From: Torymus aiolomorphi
Lineage: Eukaryota > Arthropoda > Insecta > Hymenoptera > Torymidae
Length of the DNA: 64,000 bases
Reading direction: 5' to 3'
Assembly (NCBI GenBank): GCA_036365515.1
Contig: CM070877.1
Location: 6,085,001-6,149,000 of the forward strand
Shown: positions 38,301-48,675 of the stretch, piece after piece
How positions within the stretch are numbered: the stretch's first letter is position 1
Layout: every line of letters starts with the position of its first letter
The notes under the pieces: model-generated
Databases searched by the model: none
The model's input: the letters and a program-made list of their open reading frames with translations, nothing else
Told to the model about the DNA's origin: nothing
Position numbers and translations under genes: made by a program

Positions 38301-39163
38301 AAATAGCTTAAAATCTAGACACTTTTCTTGGCGATTTCTATCCATCGATGAAACGATTTTTCCGATCATATTCGCCATTTAATAGACAGAATAATAGAAT
38401 AAGTTTTTTCACAAATTTACATAAATTAAGGCGATGTGAAGTCCAAAATTAACCCAATTTCATTATTTAATAAATTAATATTCGAACGTTTATTTGGAAA
38501 AACAATTTTGTCAGACGCTTCGTATATGTAAATATTATGCTCAGATTTTTTTAAAGTGATTTTATTAGTATTTCCATCAGATATGCTCGTTTAAAAACTA
38601 TTAAAAACTAGATGAAAATTATAGAAATGCAGATTCTTACTTACTGACATCACAGTTTTTTTTTTTAATTAAAAGCTTTCTAAACATTTATTTGGAAAAA
38701 CACAATTTTCAAGCCCTTCGTATATATAAATACTATACTCAGAATTTTTCTGAAGCTATTCTATTAGCACTGTCATGAGATATACTCGTTGAAAAATTAT
38801 GTCGGTAACGCACATCCCGTTAAAAGATATTAAAATTGGCCAGTTTTTTTAGTTAGGAAATGGCTAATAAGACTTGCTATAATGGCAAGGAGTGAGATAG
38901 ACAGAATCAAACGGAAAAATCATTGTTTTCGTTTGTATCCTCTGAAACAGTATACTACAAACGAATTAAATACCAATAATTCGTGTTTACATTTTGGTTA
39001 GCTATCTTTTTTTAATAGTTGGCTTTAAATACATGATCAAATTACAGAGAAAATTTAGTAAAAACATTTTAAGGTTGTGTTACCTCCGTTAAATAGAAAA
39101 TATGACCGGAAAAATCGTTTCATCAATAGCCAGAAATTGGCTATTTTTACTAGCTATTTATTA
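38295..39163. mobile_element. Inverted-repeat element, AAATAGCT family, copy 2, carrying a nested element
   Basis: GATGAAACGATTTTTCCGAT at 38348 is mirrored by CCGGAAAAATCGTTTCATC at about 39110; the ends read AAATAGCT and AGCTATTTATT. The segment GGCAAGGAGTGAGATAGACA matches copy 1 at 23.9 kb in inverse orientation. A TTAA-ended element (38426-38823) sits inside. Confidence 0.65.
38426..38823. mobile_element. TTAA-ended miniature element, diverged copy
   Basis: The ends TTAAGGCGATGTG and CACATCCCGTTAA differ by a base each from the copy at 14298-14842. Internal words (TTATTTGGAAAAA, CTTCGTATAT, GATATGCTCGTTTAAAAA) follow the same order and occur twice, so the tandem architecture is kept in degraded form. 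Confidence 0.75.
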
Positions 39164-42097
39164 TTTTCCTGAAGAATGATAATGTTCGAAGCAACAAACA
39201 AAAGACCCGCGGGCTTGAAAAAGAAAGTATATACGCGTAAGATAAATGTGCGCGGCGTGGTAAAAGAGCGCATTCAGCAAACTTTTCCGCGAGCTCGTAA
39301 ATTCAGCACCTTTACTTTCCGGCGCGGGTAAGAGAAACTCGCGGAAAAATTCGCCATCACTCTCCATTAATAAGCTGCGCAAGCAGAGATTCGATAAGAG
39401 TAAGAGGAAAGAGACAGAGACGGAGACTCCGAAGACGACGCGGGCAGAAAATTGCCATCCATCTTGGCTAATTGCCGGAGTTTTTCGCTTTGAGCCGCAT
39501 TAAGACTCGTCCCCCGTCTTATTTTCCTTCCTTCTCTCGCCTACCTTTATTTGTCCATCTCAGCCGTAAGCTCGGAGGAGATCAATTCCGGGAAATATAC
39601 GTCTTGATTATCCATTCGCGCGCGCGTGAGAGAGAGGACGTGAGCGATGTAGGGGGTGTCGGAGTGAAGGGGTCGTGTTATCACGATACTCGATCTATCT
39701 CAAAAATTTAACTTGTTATTGCAGTGAGTATTAGTAAAATGTTTCTTTCTTGAATCTACTGTTTTATTTTTTAGAAAAAAACGCAGAGAAACTCATTAAC
39801 AACACTGAGAGATGGATTTATTTATATTTAATATGTATGTTAACTATATTAATATTAAAATAGCTGATTTTGACGAAATAAAGAAATATTTGACGGAAAT
39901 ATCCAAAGTCTTACTATAAAGATGCGCATATTAATAGTTAATATGCGATATTGATAGTTAATATATTTTTCTGTACATTTTTAATATATTTTTTTATTAA
40001 ATATAAATAAATTCTTTTCTCAGTGAAGGCTTATGTAGCCACTAAAAATATAAATTTTGCAATGACTTTTCCATTAGAGTCGATTCATAAACTTCCAACT
40101 TTGCGAATTAATTAATCGACGTAAACACAGGAATATTTTTTCTAAGATACCTGAAAAAGGGGAAAAATTATCAGTGCTTAGGCGAGAACGCAGTTCCAGC
40201 AGATTTACGCTAGGATCGAGGAAAATTGAATCCGTTAAAGGTCTGCAAAAACGGTGAGAATCGCAGTTTCAGGATTGTCCAAGAAAATGTGTAAGAAAGG
40301 ATCAAGAGATAGATTCAATTTACTTTGTTTTTTTTCCCACGAAGGTCCTTCAGGAAATGTTTAGTAGGACAGTAGAACAAAGTCCGTTATTTCACTGTTA
40401 CAGTAGAGGTCAACTGATACAATATTACTAATTACTATAGATGCCCAAATGATAAAAAATTATTATTTTTTTTTAGTATTTCAGCAAAAAATAACCATTA
40501 TACTATGATACTTAGAAAATGTAGAGAGATATTTTTCATTCTAAACTAAACATCAATGCCCGTGACATATACTTTTCTAGAGAAAAAGTAATCGGCTTGT
40601 CAGATGGGAAAGAGAACAAAAGCGGGTTGAAGTACATTTATATCTACGTAAAATATTTAGATGTCCGCGGCTATACCTGACCACTTTTTTCTACTTAAAA
40701 ATACGAAAATGTACTTCTCATGCAGATTCGCCCTGTATTTTTCTATGCTTTCCATTAGACAGAGCTTCTTTCCGAGCTAACCATATTTTAACGACCTGGT
40801 GGAGGTATGCTGACGGAGGGCCTTCCATTTAACCCAGTAGCTTATTCCGCCAAGATGACCTCTCGCAACTTTTATTTCGTTCTCATATTTATACGCTATA
40901 CAACGAATACTTGGAAAATTCCATTATTCAAATCATATTTGTAAAACTGTTTGTCACCCATAAAAGAAAAAGAAAAAAAAATTCTATCCACTCGCGTCCG
41001 GGTGCGACGACTATACATGTATCCCACAAAAAACGTAATTAAGCTCACGTCCAATCAATCGTGTCATCCACACTCATACGCTGCTCATCCCCGCGGAGAT
41101 AATTCATTTCGATGTATAGTTCACCCGCGAGAAAAGGAAATCGTCCATCCCCGGTGGTGACACGTTGTCGCGAACTCGGTCACTGGGTCAACGTACACTT
41201 CTCTCGCTCTCTCTCCCCGCCGCGCAGCGTTTCCACGACGACGGGCCGCCGAGCGACAGCCGAGATGCAGATGACTCATAAATAAGCAGGAATTCGCGAA
41301 CCCGAGGATTTTTCCGATTGCGGCCCCAAGACGTTAACGCTTTGCTGTAGCCTTTTTTTCCTGGAAAAAGAGGGAATATGAGAAAGAAAGAGAGAGAGGA
41401 AAAGAGATAGCGAGGGAGGAAAAAATATGTGCGTTCGCAGGATTATCGCGAGGGTGAATTTTTTGTCCGGTTGCTACCTTGTTTGTTTGCGCGAGGCGAG
41501 AGTCGCGCGCGTTGTTCTCGCGGCCTCGTTGTTATATATACAGCAGGGGAAACTCGGCGTGTTTTTCTTTAATCTCAGACGTGATTCTTAAAAATAACAA
41601 GGGCATGAATTGTGAAGTAGGAGAGCTGTGCTTAGACGGAAAATTGTTTGTGAAAAATTTACGAAAATTTAGAGAATTGCAGATGAACCTTAATTATGTT
41701 TACATTTTATATTACTATGAAGATTTTTAAAATAGAAAAAGGAATTGATGATAAAATCTCTTCTGCAGATAATTTACAAAGATAGTATTTGAGATTAGAA
41801 AACTTACACAGCTGAATTTGTTATTAAAGGCCCACTCACTTTTATGAATTTCAATTTTTGTAAATGTTTAGTCATAGTTTCCGGTGTAAAATATAATTTC
41901 TTAGAATTTTTCTTGAAGCATAAAGTACATTACCGTTTTTCAATTGGAAACATCCTCGCGCTTTATTCTAAGGAATGTAAATTTTTGTAAGCAATCATGT
42001 TCAAGCAGATGTTGCAGCTTCTGTTTTATATACCTCAATTACGCTTTAGTATGGCTCCATCGAAATGGGTTTCCGATCGAGTGAAATCAATGATGTA
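39164..42097. other. Noncoding stretch with a GC island at 41.2-41.6 kb
   Basis: GC-richer patches at 39.2-39.7 and 40.95-41.56 kb. The rest is AT-rich. Open frames of up to 83 codons lack coding signs. Confidence 0.4.
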
Positions 42098-42431
42098 TAC
42101 AACTTGTTCGGAAAATGTATGCGTCTGTAAACATAATCCTGTAGAGCGCAAAATTCTAAGAAAAAAGTTCCTTTACTATTTTTTCATATGACTAGTATTT
42201 TTTTAGTAACTGATGTGTTTAAATTCTTTGTTTTTAATAGAAAATGTATACCTATGTTTATAAGATGATATCTATAGATACACAATTCCTATTAAAAACA
42301 AACAATTTAAACACATCAGTTACTAGAAAAGTACTAGTCATATGAAAAAATGGTAAAGGAACTTTTTTCTTAGAATTTTGCGCTCTACAGGATTATGTTT
42401 ACAGACGCATACATTTTCCGAACAAGTTGTA
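42098..42431. mobile_element. Foldback element, 334 bp
   Basis: TACAACTTGTTCGGAAAATG at the left is inverted at the right end, and pairing runs for about 145 bases per arm (for example ATAATCCTGTAGAGCGCAAA and AACTGATGTGTTTAAA). Only about 45 bases form the loop. Confidence 0.9.
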
Positions 42432-42756
42432 GACGTTATTAAAACTGGCTGAATTGAATGCTATTTAAGTTCGGTGTCTGCTTATATATTTAATGCGCTG
42501 AATGAATCGATATCGTTTACTTTGTTTATTCCGGTTTATTCTTAAATAATTAAAAAAAACATGCTTTTTATTAATAAAACGCAATGTTTTATATTATATT
42601 TTTAAAATAAAGGAAAATTTTTTACGCTTAAAATAAAAGAATTGAATGATTAATCAAATTTACTAATTCTGAAAAAGAATGCGCATTGAAATTTACCTAG
42701 ACCAATTTAATTTAAAATGTAAATTATGTCTGTAAAAATTCTCAATTTGTTTTTGT

Positions 42757-43720
42757 ACATGGCTAACTTCATGTGAACTGTGCAGCTCAAAATTTTAAAA
42801 TTGCTCAAAATTTTTTTACTCATTCCAAATTAGCCTCAAAATACAAAAATTAAGTTTTAGAGCAAAATATGCAATCGTTCTAAAATTACATTTAATTGAA
42901 AATTTGAAAATTTTGAATTTTTTCATAAATTTTCAATTTTTATGATTTTTTAACTCAAAAACTTGAAACTTTTTGTATATCATATTAAATGGGAAAAAGT
43001 TTGCAAATTGTAAGTAGAATTGGTCACAATTTTTTCAGATCGATGCCAATTATTTTGCTAATTTATACTTGACAGAACACCATTGAAAAAAGGCTTAAGC
43101 CAAATGCGACTTTATCAATATCCCTCACCAAAGGCTAACAGATTTGCAAAAAATGTTACCTTTAAAATGCAACCTTTCCGAAGGTATAAATAGATCACAG
43201 GAAAAAGGTACAGGCAATTAAAACTGTCAAAACAGTGAAAAAACACTATTTTCACTGTTTTTACAGCTTTAATTGCACATCACTTTTTTCAGTGATCCTT
43301 TTCCATCTTCAGCAAGGTGACATTTTAAAGGTAACATTTTTTAAAATATTTTAGCCTTGGGTGAGGGATATTGATACAGTTGCATTCGCTTTAAGCATAT
43401 TTGGAATGGTGTTCTGTCAAGTATAAATTAGCAAAATAATCGGCATCGATCTGGAAAAATTCTGAGCAATCCTACTTACAATTTGTAAACTTTTCGCCAT
43501 AAAAAAAGTTTCAAGTTTTTGAGTTAAAAAATCATAAAAATTGAAAATTTATGAAAAAATTCAAAATTTTCAAATTTTCAATTAATTGTAACTTTAGAAT
43601 GATTGCATATTTTGCTCTAAAACTTTATATTTGTATTTTGGGGCTAATTTGGAATGAGTAAAAAGGTTTTGAGCAATTTTAAAATTTTGAGCTGAATAGT
43701 TGACATGAAGTTACCCATAT
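42757..43720. mobile_element. Very large foldback element, about 964 bp
   Basis: The left arm from ATGGCTAACTTCATGTGAAC is matched inverted by the right arm ending TTGACATGAAGTTACCCAT. The pairing continues nearly to the centre (ACAGTGAAAAAACACTATTT region near 43240). The arms approach 470 bases each with scattered differences. No coding capacity. Confidence 0.9.
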
Positions 43721-44590
43721 ATTTTTCATTCTATTCAATTAAGCCTTTAGAACGAAAGCAAACAATACATTTAATTCTCCAAGAATTAATTACGCTTTAG
43801 ATTACGTAGTTGAACTAGCGTAATTAACAATGTGAGTAACAATTTAACATTGTAAAATACATAGATGCCCGTTTTCATTTATACTGCTACTACATTCTCT
43901 TGAATTAAGTTGAATTTTGCAAAGCTACGTATTTCAAAGTTTATAAATTGTTCTACGTATTATGAGGAGAAGGTATCTAAAATAATTTTGAGAAATTCAA
44001 AAATAATTGAAAACGATGAAATGTTTGATACAAAAACCAATTTTATATATAACATCCCCGTAAGAGATTTTTTACTATATCCTTATAAACTTGCATAATG
44101 ATATAAAAAATTTAGAAATAATCTACAGTGAGAACATTTATAGCCGCCACATTGTATGAACTGTGTAGATATTGTTTTTCAACATAAAATATCTGTTCTA
44201 AATTAACCAAATTGGACTTTTTTCCCGACTTAAAAAGTTGGATGAAGTGATTTTATGTCTCTTTATTTATGTTTTTCGACTTAATTTTGAACAATTTGAT
44301 ACCACTTATGATCATTAAATTTGAAGCTGTTATTAGAAATAATTTTCCTCCATTTATATATAGGTAACCAGGTTATATTTTAAAAAAGACATCTATTTGC
44401 ATCGATTTTAAGTGAAGATATTACGTTTTCAAGGCAATTATCTGCTTCTTGTTTACGCATATATGTATAAATAGAGTCTATACGCTTATAATTAACTTTC
44501 TCAAGGATAAGCAATAAAACGGTTCAGTCTTCGGCATTTCGCAACCATTGAGTATACAAAAAATCATATCTCTCTCTCTCTCCTTTCCAG
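43721..44590 (+). other. Noncoding, intron end before gene A exon
   Basis: AT-rich, ending in a CT tract (44571-44582) that serves as polypyrimidine tract for the acceptor at 44590. A 62-codon frame at 43910-44098 has no coding character. Confidence 0.5.
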
Positions 44591-44941
44591 TGTTTTTTCA
44601 CGCATAGCAAAGAGTACACAACAGCCGTCACGCTGGCGCCGTTCAAGCTCCGTTTCACCAAGAAGTCGCGCAGCGGCAGCGGCGAGAGCCAGGGCAGCCG
44701 CAGTAACAGCGTCGAGGTCGAGGAGTCCTCGGCGAATCAGGCGACGCCGCCGTCCGAGCAGCAGCAGCACCAGGCCGCGGCCGCTGAACTGAACCAGCTG
44801 GCACTCGGCAGCTCGGAGAGCGTCGTTAGCGGCGAGTGCGCCCAAATGACCACCGACGGGGGTAGCGTTGTCAGTGTCAACACGGATTCGACGATGCCGG
44901 CCTCCTCGCCGCCGCCCTCCTACGAGCGCGTGCTCGAGGAA
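44591..44941 (+). CDS. Gene A internal coding exon (117 codons, phase 0/0)
   Basis: This exon is open for 117 codons. It is preceded by a strong polypyrimidine tract and acceptor (CT run then CCTTTCCAG) and followed by the donor GTACGTGAG. Codons are rich in GCG, TCG and CGC, unlike the AT-rich flanks. The product begins CFFTHSKEYTTAVTLAPFK, then has a basic patch (KLRFTKKSRSGSG, about residues 20-35), a Ser-rich segment, a short Gln-rich run (QQQH, near 54-58) and an Ala run. It ends in PPPSYERVLEE, whose PPSY (108-111) is a PPxY-type WW-domain ligand. The sequence looks mostly disordered. Because it opens in phase 0 without a start codon in its first half, at least one upstream coding exon must exist; I could not find it in the window. 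An ATG at 44849 could serve as an alternative start only if a noncoding exon splices here. I do not recognise the family. A 134-codon open frame on the other strand is only its shadow. Confidence 0.88.
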
Positions 44942-45889
44942 GTACGTGAGCTGAGGGTTCGCACACAAATCATTCGTTCATTTTGTGTCGTTCATGTTGT
45001 CATGCTGGATTAGCAGTTATGAACAAAAGTTGCCGCTGTATTTTATTGTTATTATTGTCATTCGGTCCTTTCTGCCTGTTCCGCGAATCGAATATTGGAT
45101 GAAATCTTCACCTTTACAATTATGCGTAGATAAATAATAATAAACTTATTCGACCAAAATGGGCTTTTATATGTTCAAATAATAAGAGGTATTCGGATAC
45201 CTGTTTTTTTTCCAGACTAAATTTCGGAACAGTGCTTTTTAAATCTAAATTCTCAATTCAATCTCTCGCAGTTCTTTACAAGCGACGCGTTTGATCTTTA
45301 GAAAATTATTAAATAATAATTATGTATTTCCTAGTTATAATTTTATGTAATTAAACTGTAGGTATAATAATAACTATACTTGTTCACAACTGTTTACTAT
45401 AAATCATTATTATAGTGTTTGCTTGCATGTTCTATCCTTCTTCAGAAACGAATAAAATTTAAAGTGCTTAGTGCTTTGCACATTTGAAAAAATTACAAAA
45501 TGATAATTGTAAAACTATACGATTAAGCTTTTTGTGTGTTGTACACATAAGTTAACATCGAGACTAAATTGCAGTACGTAGTTCCAATTATTTGACACAT
45601 CTGTGATAAGGATCTGTGATATTAGATTATAGCAAGGTAACTGTCGCTAATTCGGTCATCTTGAGCGAAGTTTATTTATGTCTTTCTGTAAACATGTAAG
45701 GAAAAAATTAATTGATAGACGTTAAGGAGCAAAAATGTAAAAAGTACGTTTTGGCCGAATCAGATAATACGTTACTTAATTCGGCCAATATTAAAAAAAA
45801 TATTTTAAAGAAACTCATAAATTGTAAAAATCAATAAAATTAATATTTTTATAAGTATAGAAAATACTTTATTTAACTAGAAGATTATC

Positions 45890-46099
45890 GTTCCAGGAAT
45901 ATACAAAGGTTCCAGGAATATACAAAGCTATGTATAGCAGAAAGAGATACGCCCCTTTCAAACATGTAAATTACGCGCGTGCACGCACGCACGCATGCAT
46001 GCACGCACGCACACGCACACATACAAATGCACATACACGCATTCATGTTTTCTGTAATGTTCTTTCTGCTCTACATAGCTTTGTTTACTCCTGAAACGA
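45890..46099. repeat. Hairpin with a (CGCA)n loop
   Basis: TTCCAGGAATATACAAAG, which is tandemly doubled, and CTATGTATAGCAGAAAGA pair with TCTTTCTGCTCTACATAG and CTTTGTTTACTCCTGAA. The loop holds CGCA/TGCA repeats at about 45979-46020. Confidence 0.7.
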
Positions 46100-46296
46100 A
46101 AATTAACGAAATTTTGCTAGCAGGAATAAACGAAGATTAAGGACGTTCACCGTCTTTAAACGAACCTATTATAAGTAAACATTTATGTAGTGGCCTGTAC
46201 TGGTTCTAATAAATAAAACATTATTCTAATATAATTCTAAGGCATTTGACGACATATAATAAAATTTATAAATCAGAATCTAGAATGCTATCAGTG

Positions 46297-46638
46297 TAAG
46301 TATTGTTTATTGAAAAAAGTACATCAATTCATCAAGGAAATGTTTATTTCCAATCCGATTTTAACTGGGAAGGGCTCATTATGTTCCTAGTATTTGAGGT
46401 AGGGGTTATGTCATGAAATAATTGATAAATTATCAAAGAGTGAAGCGTGGCGTATATTTGTTTATAGAAGTGGTATTTGAAACTTACGTACAGTTGCACG
46501 TCACGTCATCAATTATTTCATGACAACTCCTACCTCAAATCACACTAGGAACATAATGAGCCCTTCCCCGTTAAAATCGGATTAGAAATAAACATTTCCA
46601 TAATGAATTGATGTACTTTTTTCAATAAACAATACTTA
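46297..46638. mobile_element. Foldback element, 342 bp, with 36-bp perfect ends
   Basis: TAAGTATTGTTTATTGAAAA at the left is perfectly inverted at the right end over 36 bases, and pairing resumes inward (GGGCTCATTATGTTCCTAGT against its inverse; CATGAAATAATTGAT against its inverse). Confidence 0.9.
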
Positions 46639-47281
46639 ATATATAATTTTAATAACAATAGTAATATTTATTCCAACTTAAAGAAATTGACGTTGCATTA
46701 AAAAATCGTATTTAATACAGCCAATTTTTGACCAAATTATGTGTTTAACTAACCTGAATAATAAAAAAAATTTTGATCAATGTATAAACTTAAAGAAAAA
46801 AACTTCGTCGCCCTCTTGTACATTTCTTATTGAATTTTCAAGCTTATATTTCGACTACAAACTAAATACTTGCTTTTCCGATCTTATAAAATGCGCGAAT
46901 CGCAGAAAATTGAAAAAAGATCTCATAAAAATGTAAAGATCATTTTGAAAAGATGAAAAACGATTCACAAAGTATATTTTTCATATTTTAAAGCTGTCAA
47001 CATGTTCAATAATTATGCTTTCGGATAAGTAGAGATAGAGCACTAGAAAAGTGACCGAATTAGCTGGATGTAACCTTATTTCTAAATATACCGAAACATA
47101 CACATCACAAACTCCATTCACTTCTAAAAACGGATAAACTTTTCAACACCACATACCATTCGACATCACCACCACCATCATCAGCACATCATTCATACAA
47201 GCATAGTCCTACTCCTTTACTTCGCGAAAACCTCGCGAGCCTTCTCATCGGCTTCTCTCGCCTTTTCCCTCTTTTCTCCAG

Positions 47282-47500
47282 ACACGACTCGCGCGCTCTA
47301 TGACAGACGACGAGGAGGCAATCGAGGAGAGCACCGACGAGGGCGAGGCCGTCAGCGCCAACCAAGTGGCCCCGGTCGTCCCCGCGAAGAAGGGCCCCGA
47401 GATCCTGTACAAGTCCAGCAAGGAATTTTACCGGGCCAAGGCCAAGCAGTTCGGCATCACCTGCAAGATGAGCGACAACTGCAGATGCCTCGATTGTCAG
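47282..47500 (+). CDS. Gene A penultimate coding exon (73 codons, phase 0/0)
   Basis: The exon is bounded by the acceptor CTTTTCTCCAG and the donor CAG|GTACTT and joins the exon at 44591-44941 in phase. It encodes TRLARS, then a very acidic stretch (DDEEAIEE...TDEGE, residues 126-139 of the in-window protein) with casein-kinase-2-like S/T-x-x-D/E sites. A more structured-looking part follows, with KEFYRAKAKQFG and a cysteine cluster C-x5-C-x-C-x2-C (C178, C184, C186, C189). The cluster could bind a metal or be palmitoylated; the sequence does not decide which. The upstream intron (44942-47281) carries a 1.44-kb inverted-repeat element that itself holds a hairpin element. Codon use is GC-rich, as in the neighbouring exons. 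An internal ATG at 47300 is in frame, but the reading frame is open upstream through the splice site, so it need not be a start. Confidence 0.9.
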
Positions 47501-48537
47501 GTACTTATATTGTAACGGCGGGTAAAATCGATTGCGGAGAATGGCTATTGGAAATTTCCTTTTTCAGCCTTGAACTCGTTTAGACGGGTTGGATTAAACG
47601 CGTATAAAGGAGCTAGCTGCTCGCGAGGAATAGGAGTTTGTGTCTATCGGGGCGCTTTAGAAGCTCGTTTATATAATGATCGCCTTCACTTTTAATAATT
47701 AGCGGTTTGTGTGCTAGGTAAAGGCTATCTAGTTTCTGAAACTGATATTTTATTGAATTATTAAATAGCAATGAATTTACAAGTATGAATGGTATCTTCA
47801 ATGAATGGAGTTTCTTAAAAAAAGTAGAGTCAATATTTTACTGTTTGATAACTGATTTAAAATTAACGTTGCTACTACCTTGGTGTATACTATTCAATGC
47901 AGTTATAATCGTAAACAACACCAAATCGAACAGGTGTGGACCCTCTTGCGTTTGACGACTTTCTTTAATATCCAAGTTTTCATTATATACCTGTAATAAA
48001 AAACTTTTTCATGCGTCGCTGTAAAATTATACGACTTTATCTATGGGTGTTTACGTAAAGTCGTTAATTTCGTCACAAATAAACCATTAAAAGTTTAATT
48101 AATTCATTCATTACGCGAAAGTTTACTCTGATACTAACCGAAACTGGGTTTATAACTGTATAAACATATTTTTCTGAAATTTCACATGATTTTTATAGCA
48201 GTAATTATTGTTATAATATTGTAAATACTTCTTAAATTTATTACTCACAATAATTGGCATATAGAAAATGGAGTCTTTTGTGGAAAGTCTATTTTTTTAA
48301 TTATCTGTTAATAAAATATGTTTATCACAGTAATGATTAGCGGATAGAATTGTTCACAAAAGATTTAACACTTGACAATATGAGATCAAATGACCACTAT
48401 AGAAAAGTGAACAAAAAATTTTTTCAGCCCATCGCGATTCTATTAAATTGGAGAAACACATAGATTTGAAAAATGATTTCGCTAAAATTGCAAGTGTGAA
48501 GATCCTAACTAATATATGAATTTAAAAATTATTCCAG

Positions 48538-48675
48538 AGTCGCTACTTCGACTTCGGCTACGAGCAGTACCAGGACTGCGACAAGTACCACGAGCAGTCG
48601 GACGGCGGTTTGAGCGCCAGCACGCCAATGTTCGTGTCGGAGGTGATGCACGGCTCAGCCTGTCTCCTCCTCTAG
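48538..48675 (+). CDS. Gene A terminal coding exon ending in a CLLL prenylation box
   Basis: The acceptor TTATTCCAG is followed by 45 codons and a TAG stop, in phase with 47282-47500. The residues are rich in Tyr, Asp and Glu (SRYFDFGYEQYQDCDKYHEQ), then a short Ser/Thr segment, and the protein ends GSACLLL. A C-terminal Cys-aliphatic-aliphatic-Leu is the known recognition box of geranylgeranyltransferase I, so the protein is probably prenylated at C232 (in-window numbering) and tethered to a membrane; this is inferred from the motif only. With C204 and the cysteine cluster of the previous exon, the tail carries six cysteines. It does not look like a small GTPase, although some of those share the CLLL ending. 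Downstream, stops occur in all frames and the sequence becomes AT-rich, as expected of a 3' UTR. Confidence 0.9.
   Translation, partial: SRYFDFGYEQYQDCDKYHEQSDGGLSASTPMFVSEVMHGSACLLL

Larger units (their letters stand above)
45636..47075. mobile_element. 1.44-kb inverted-repeat element in a gene A intron
   Basis: GGTAACTGTCGCTAATTCGG at the left and CCGAATTAGCTGGATGTAAC (plus C) at the right are inverted and about 80% alike. The word TAATTCGGCCAA or its inverse recurs at about 45750 and 45776. It contains two hairpins (45890-46099 and 46297-46638). No transposase frame is intact. Confidence 0.65.

Noticed and set aside
44564..44968. 134-codon minus-strand frame
   Set aside because: Shadow of the GC-rich gene A exon on the + strand, which has proper splice sites.
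45979..46020. Regular CGCA/TGCA spacing as a possible CRISPR-like array
   Set aside because: It is a simple short tandem repeat inside a hairpin loop; no spacers exist.
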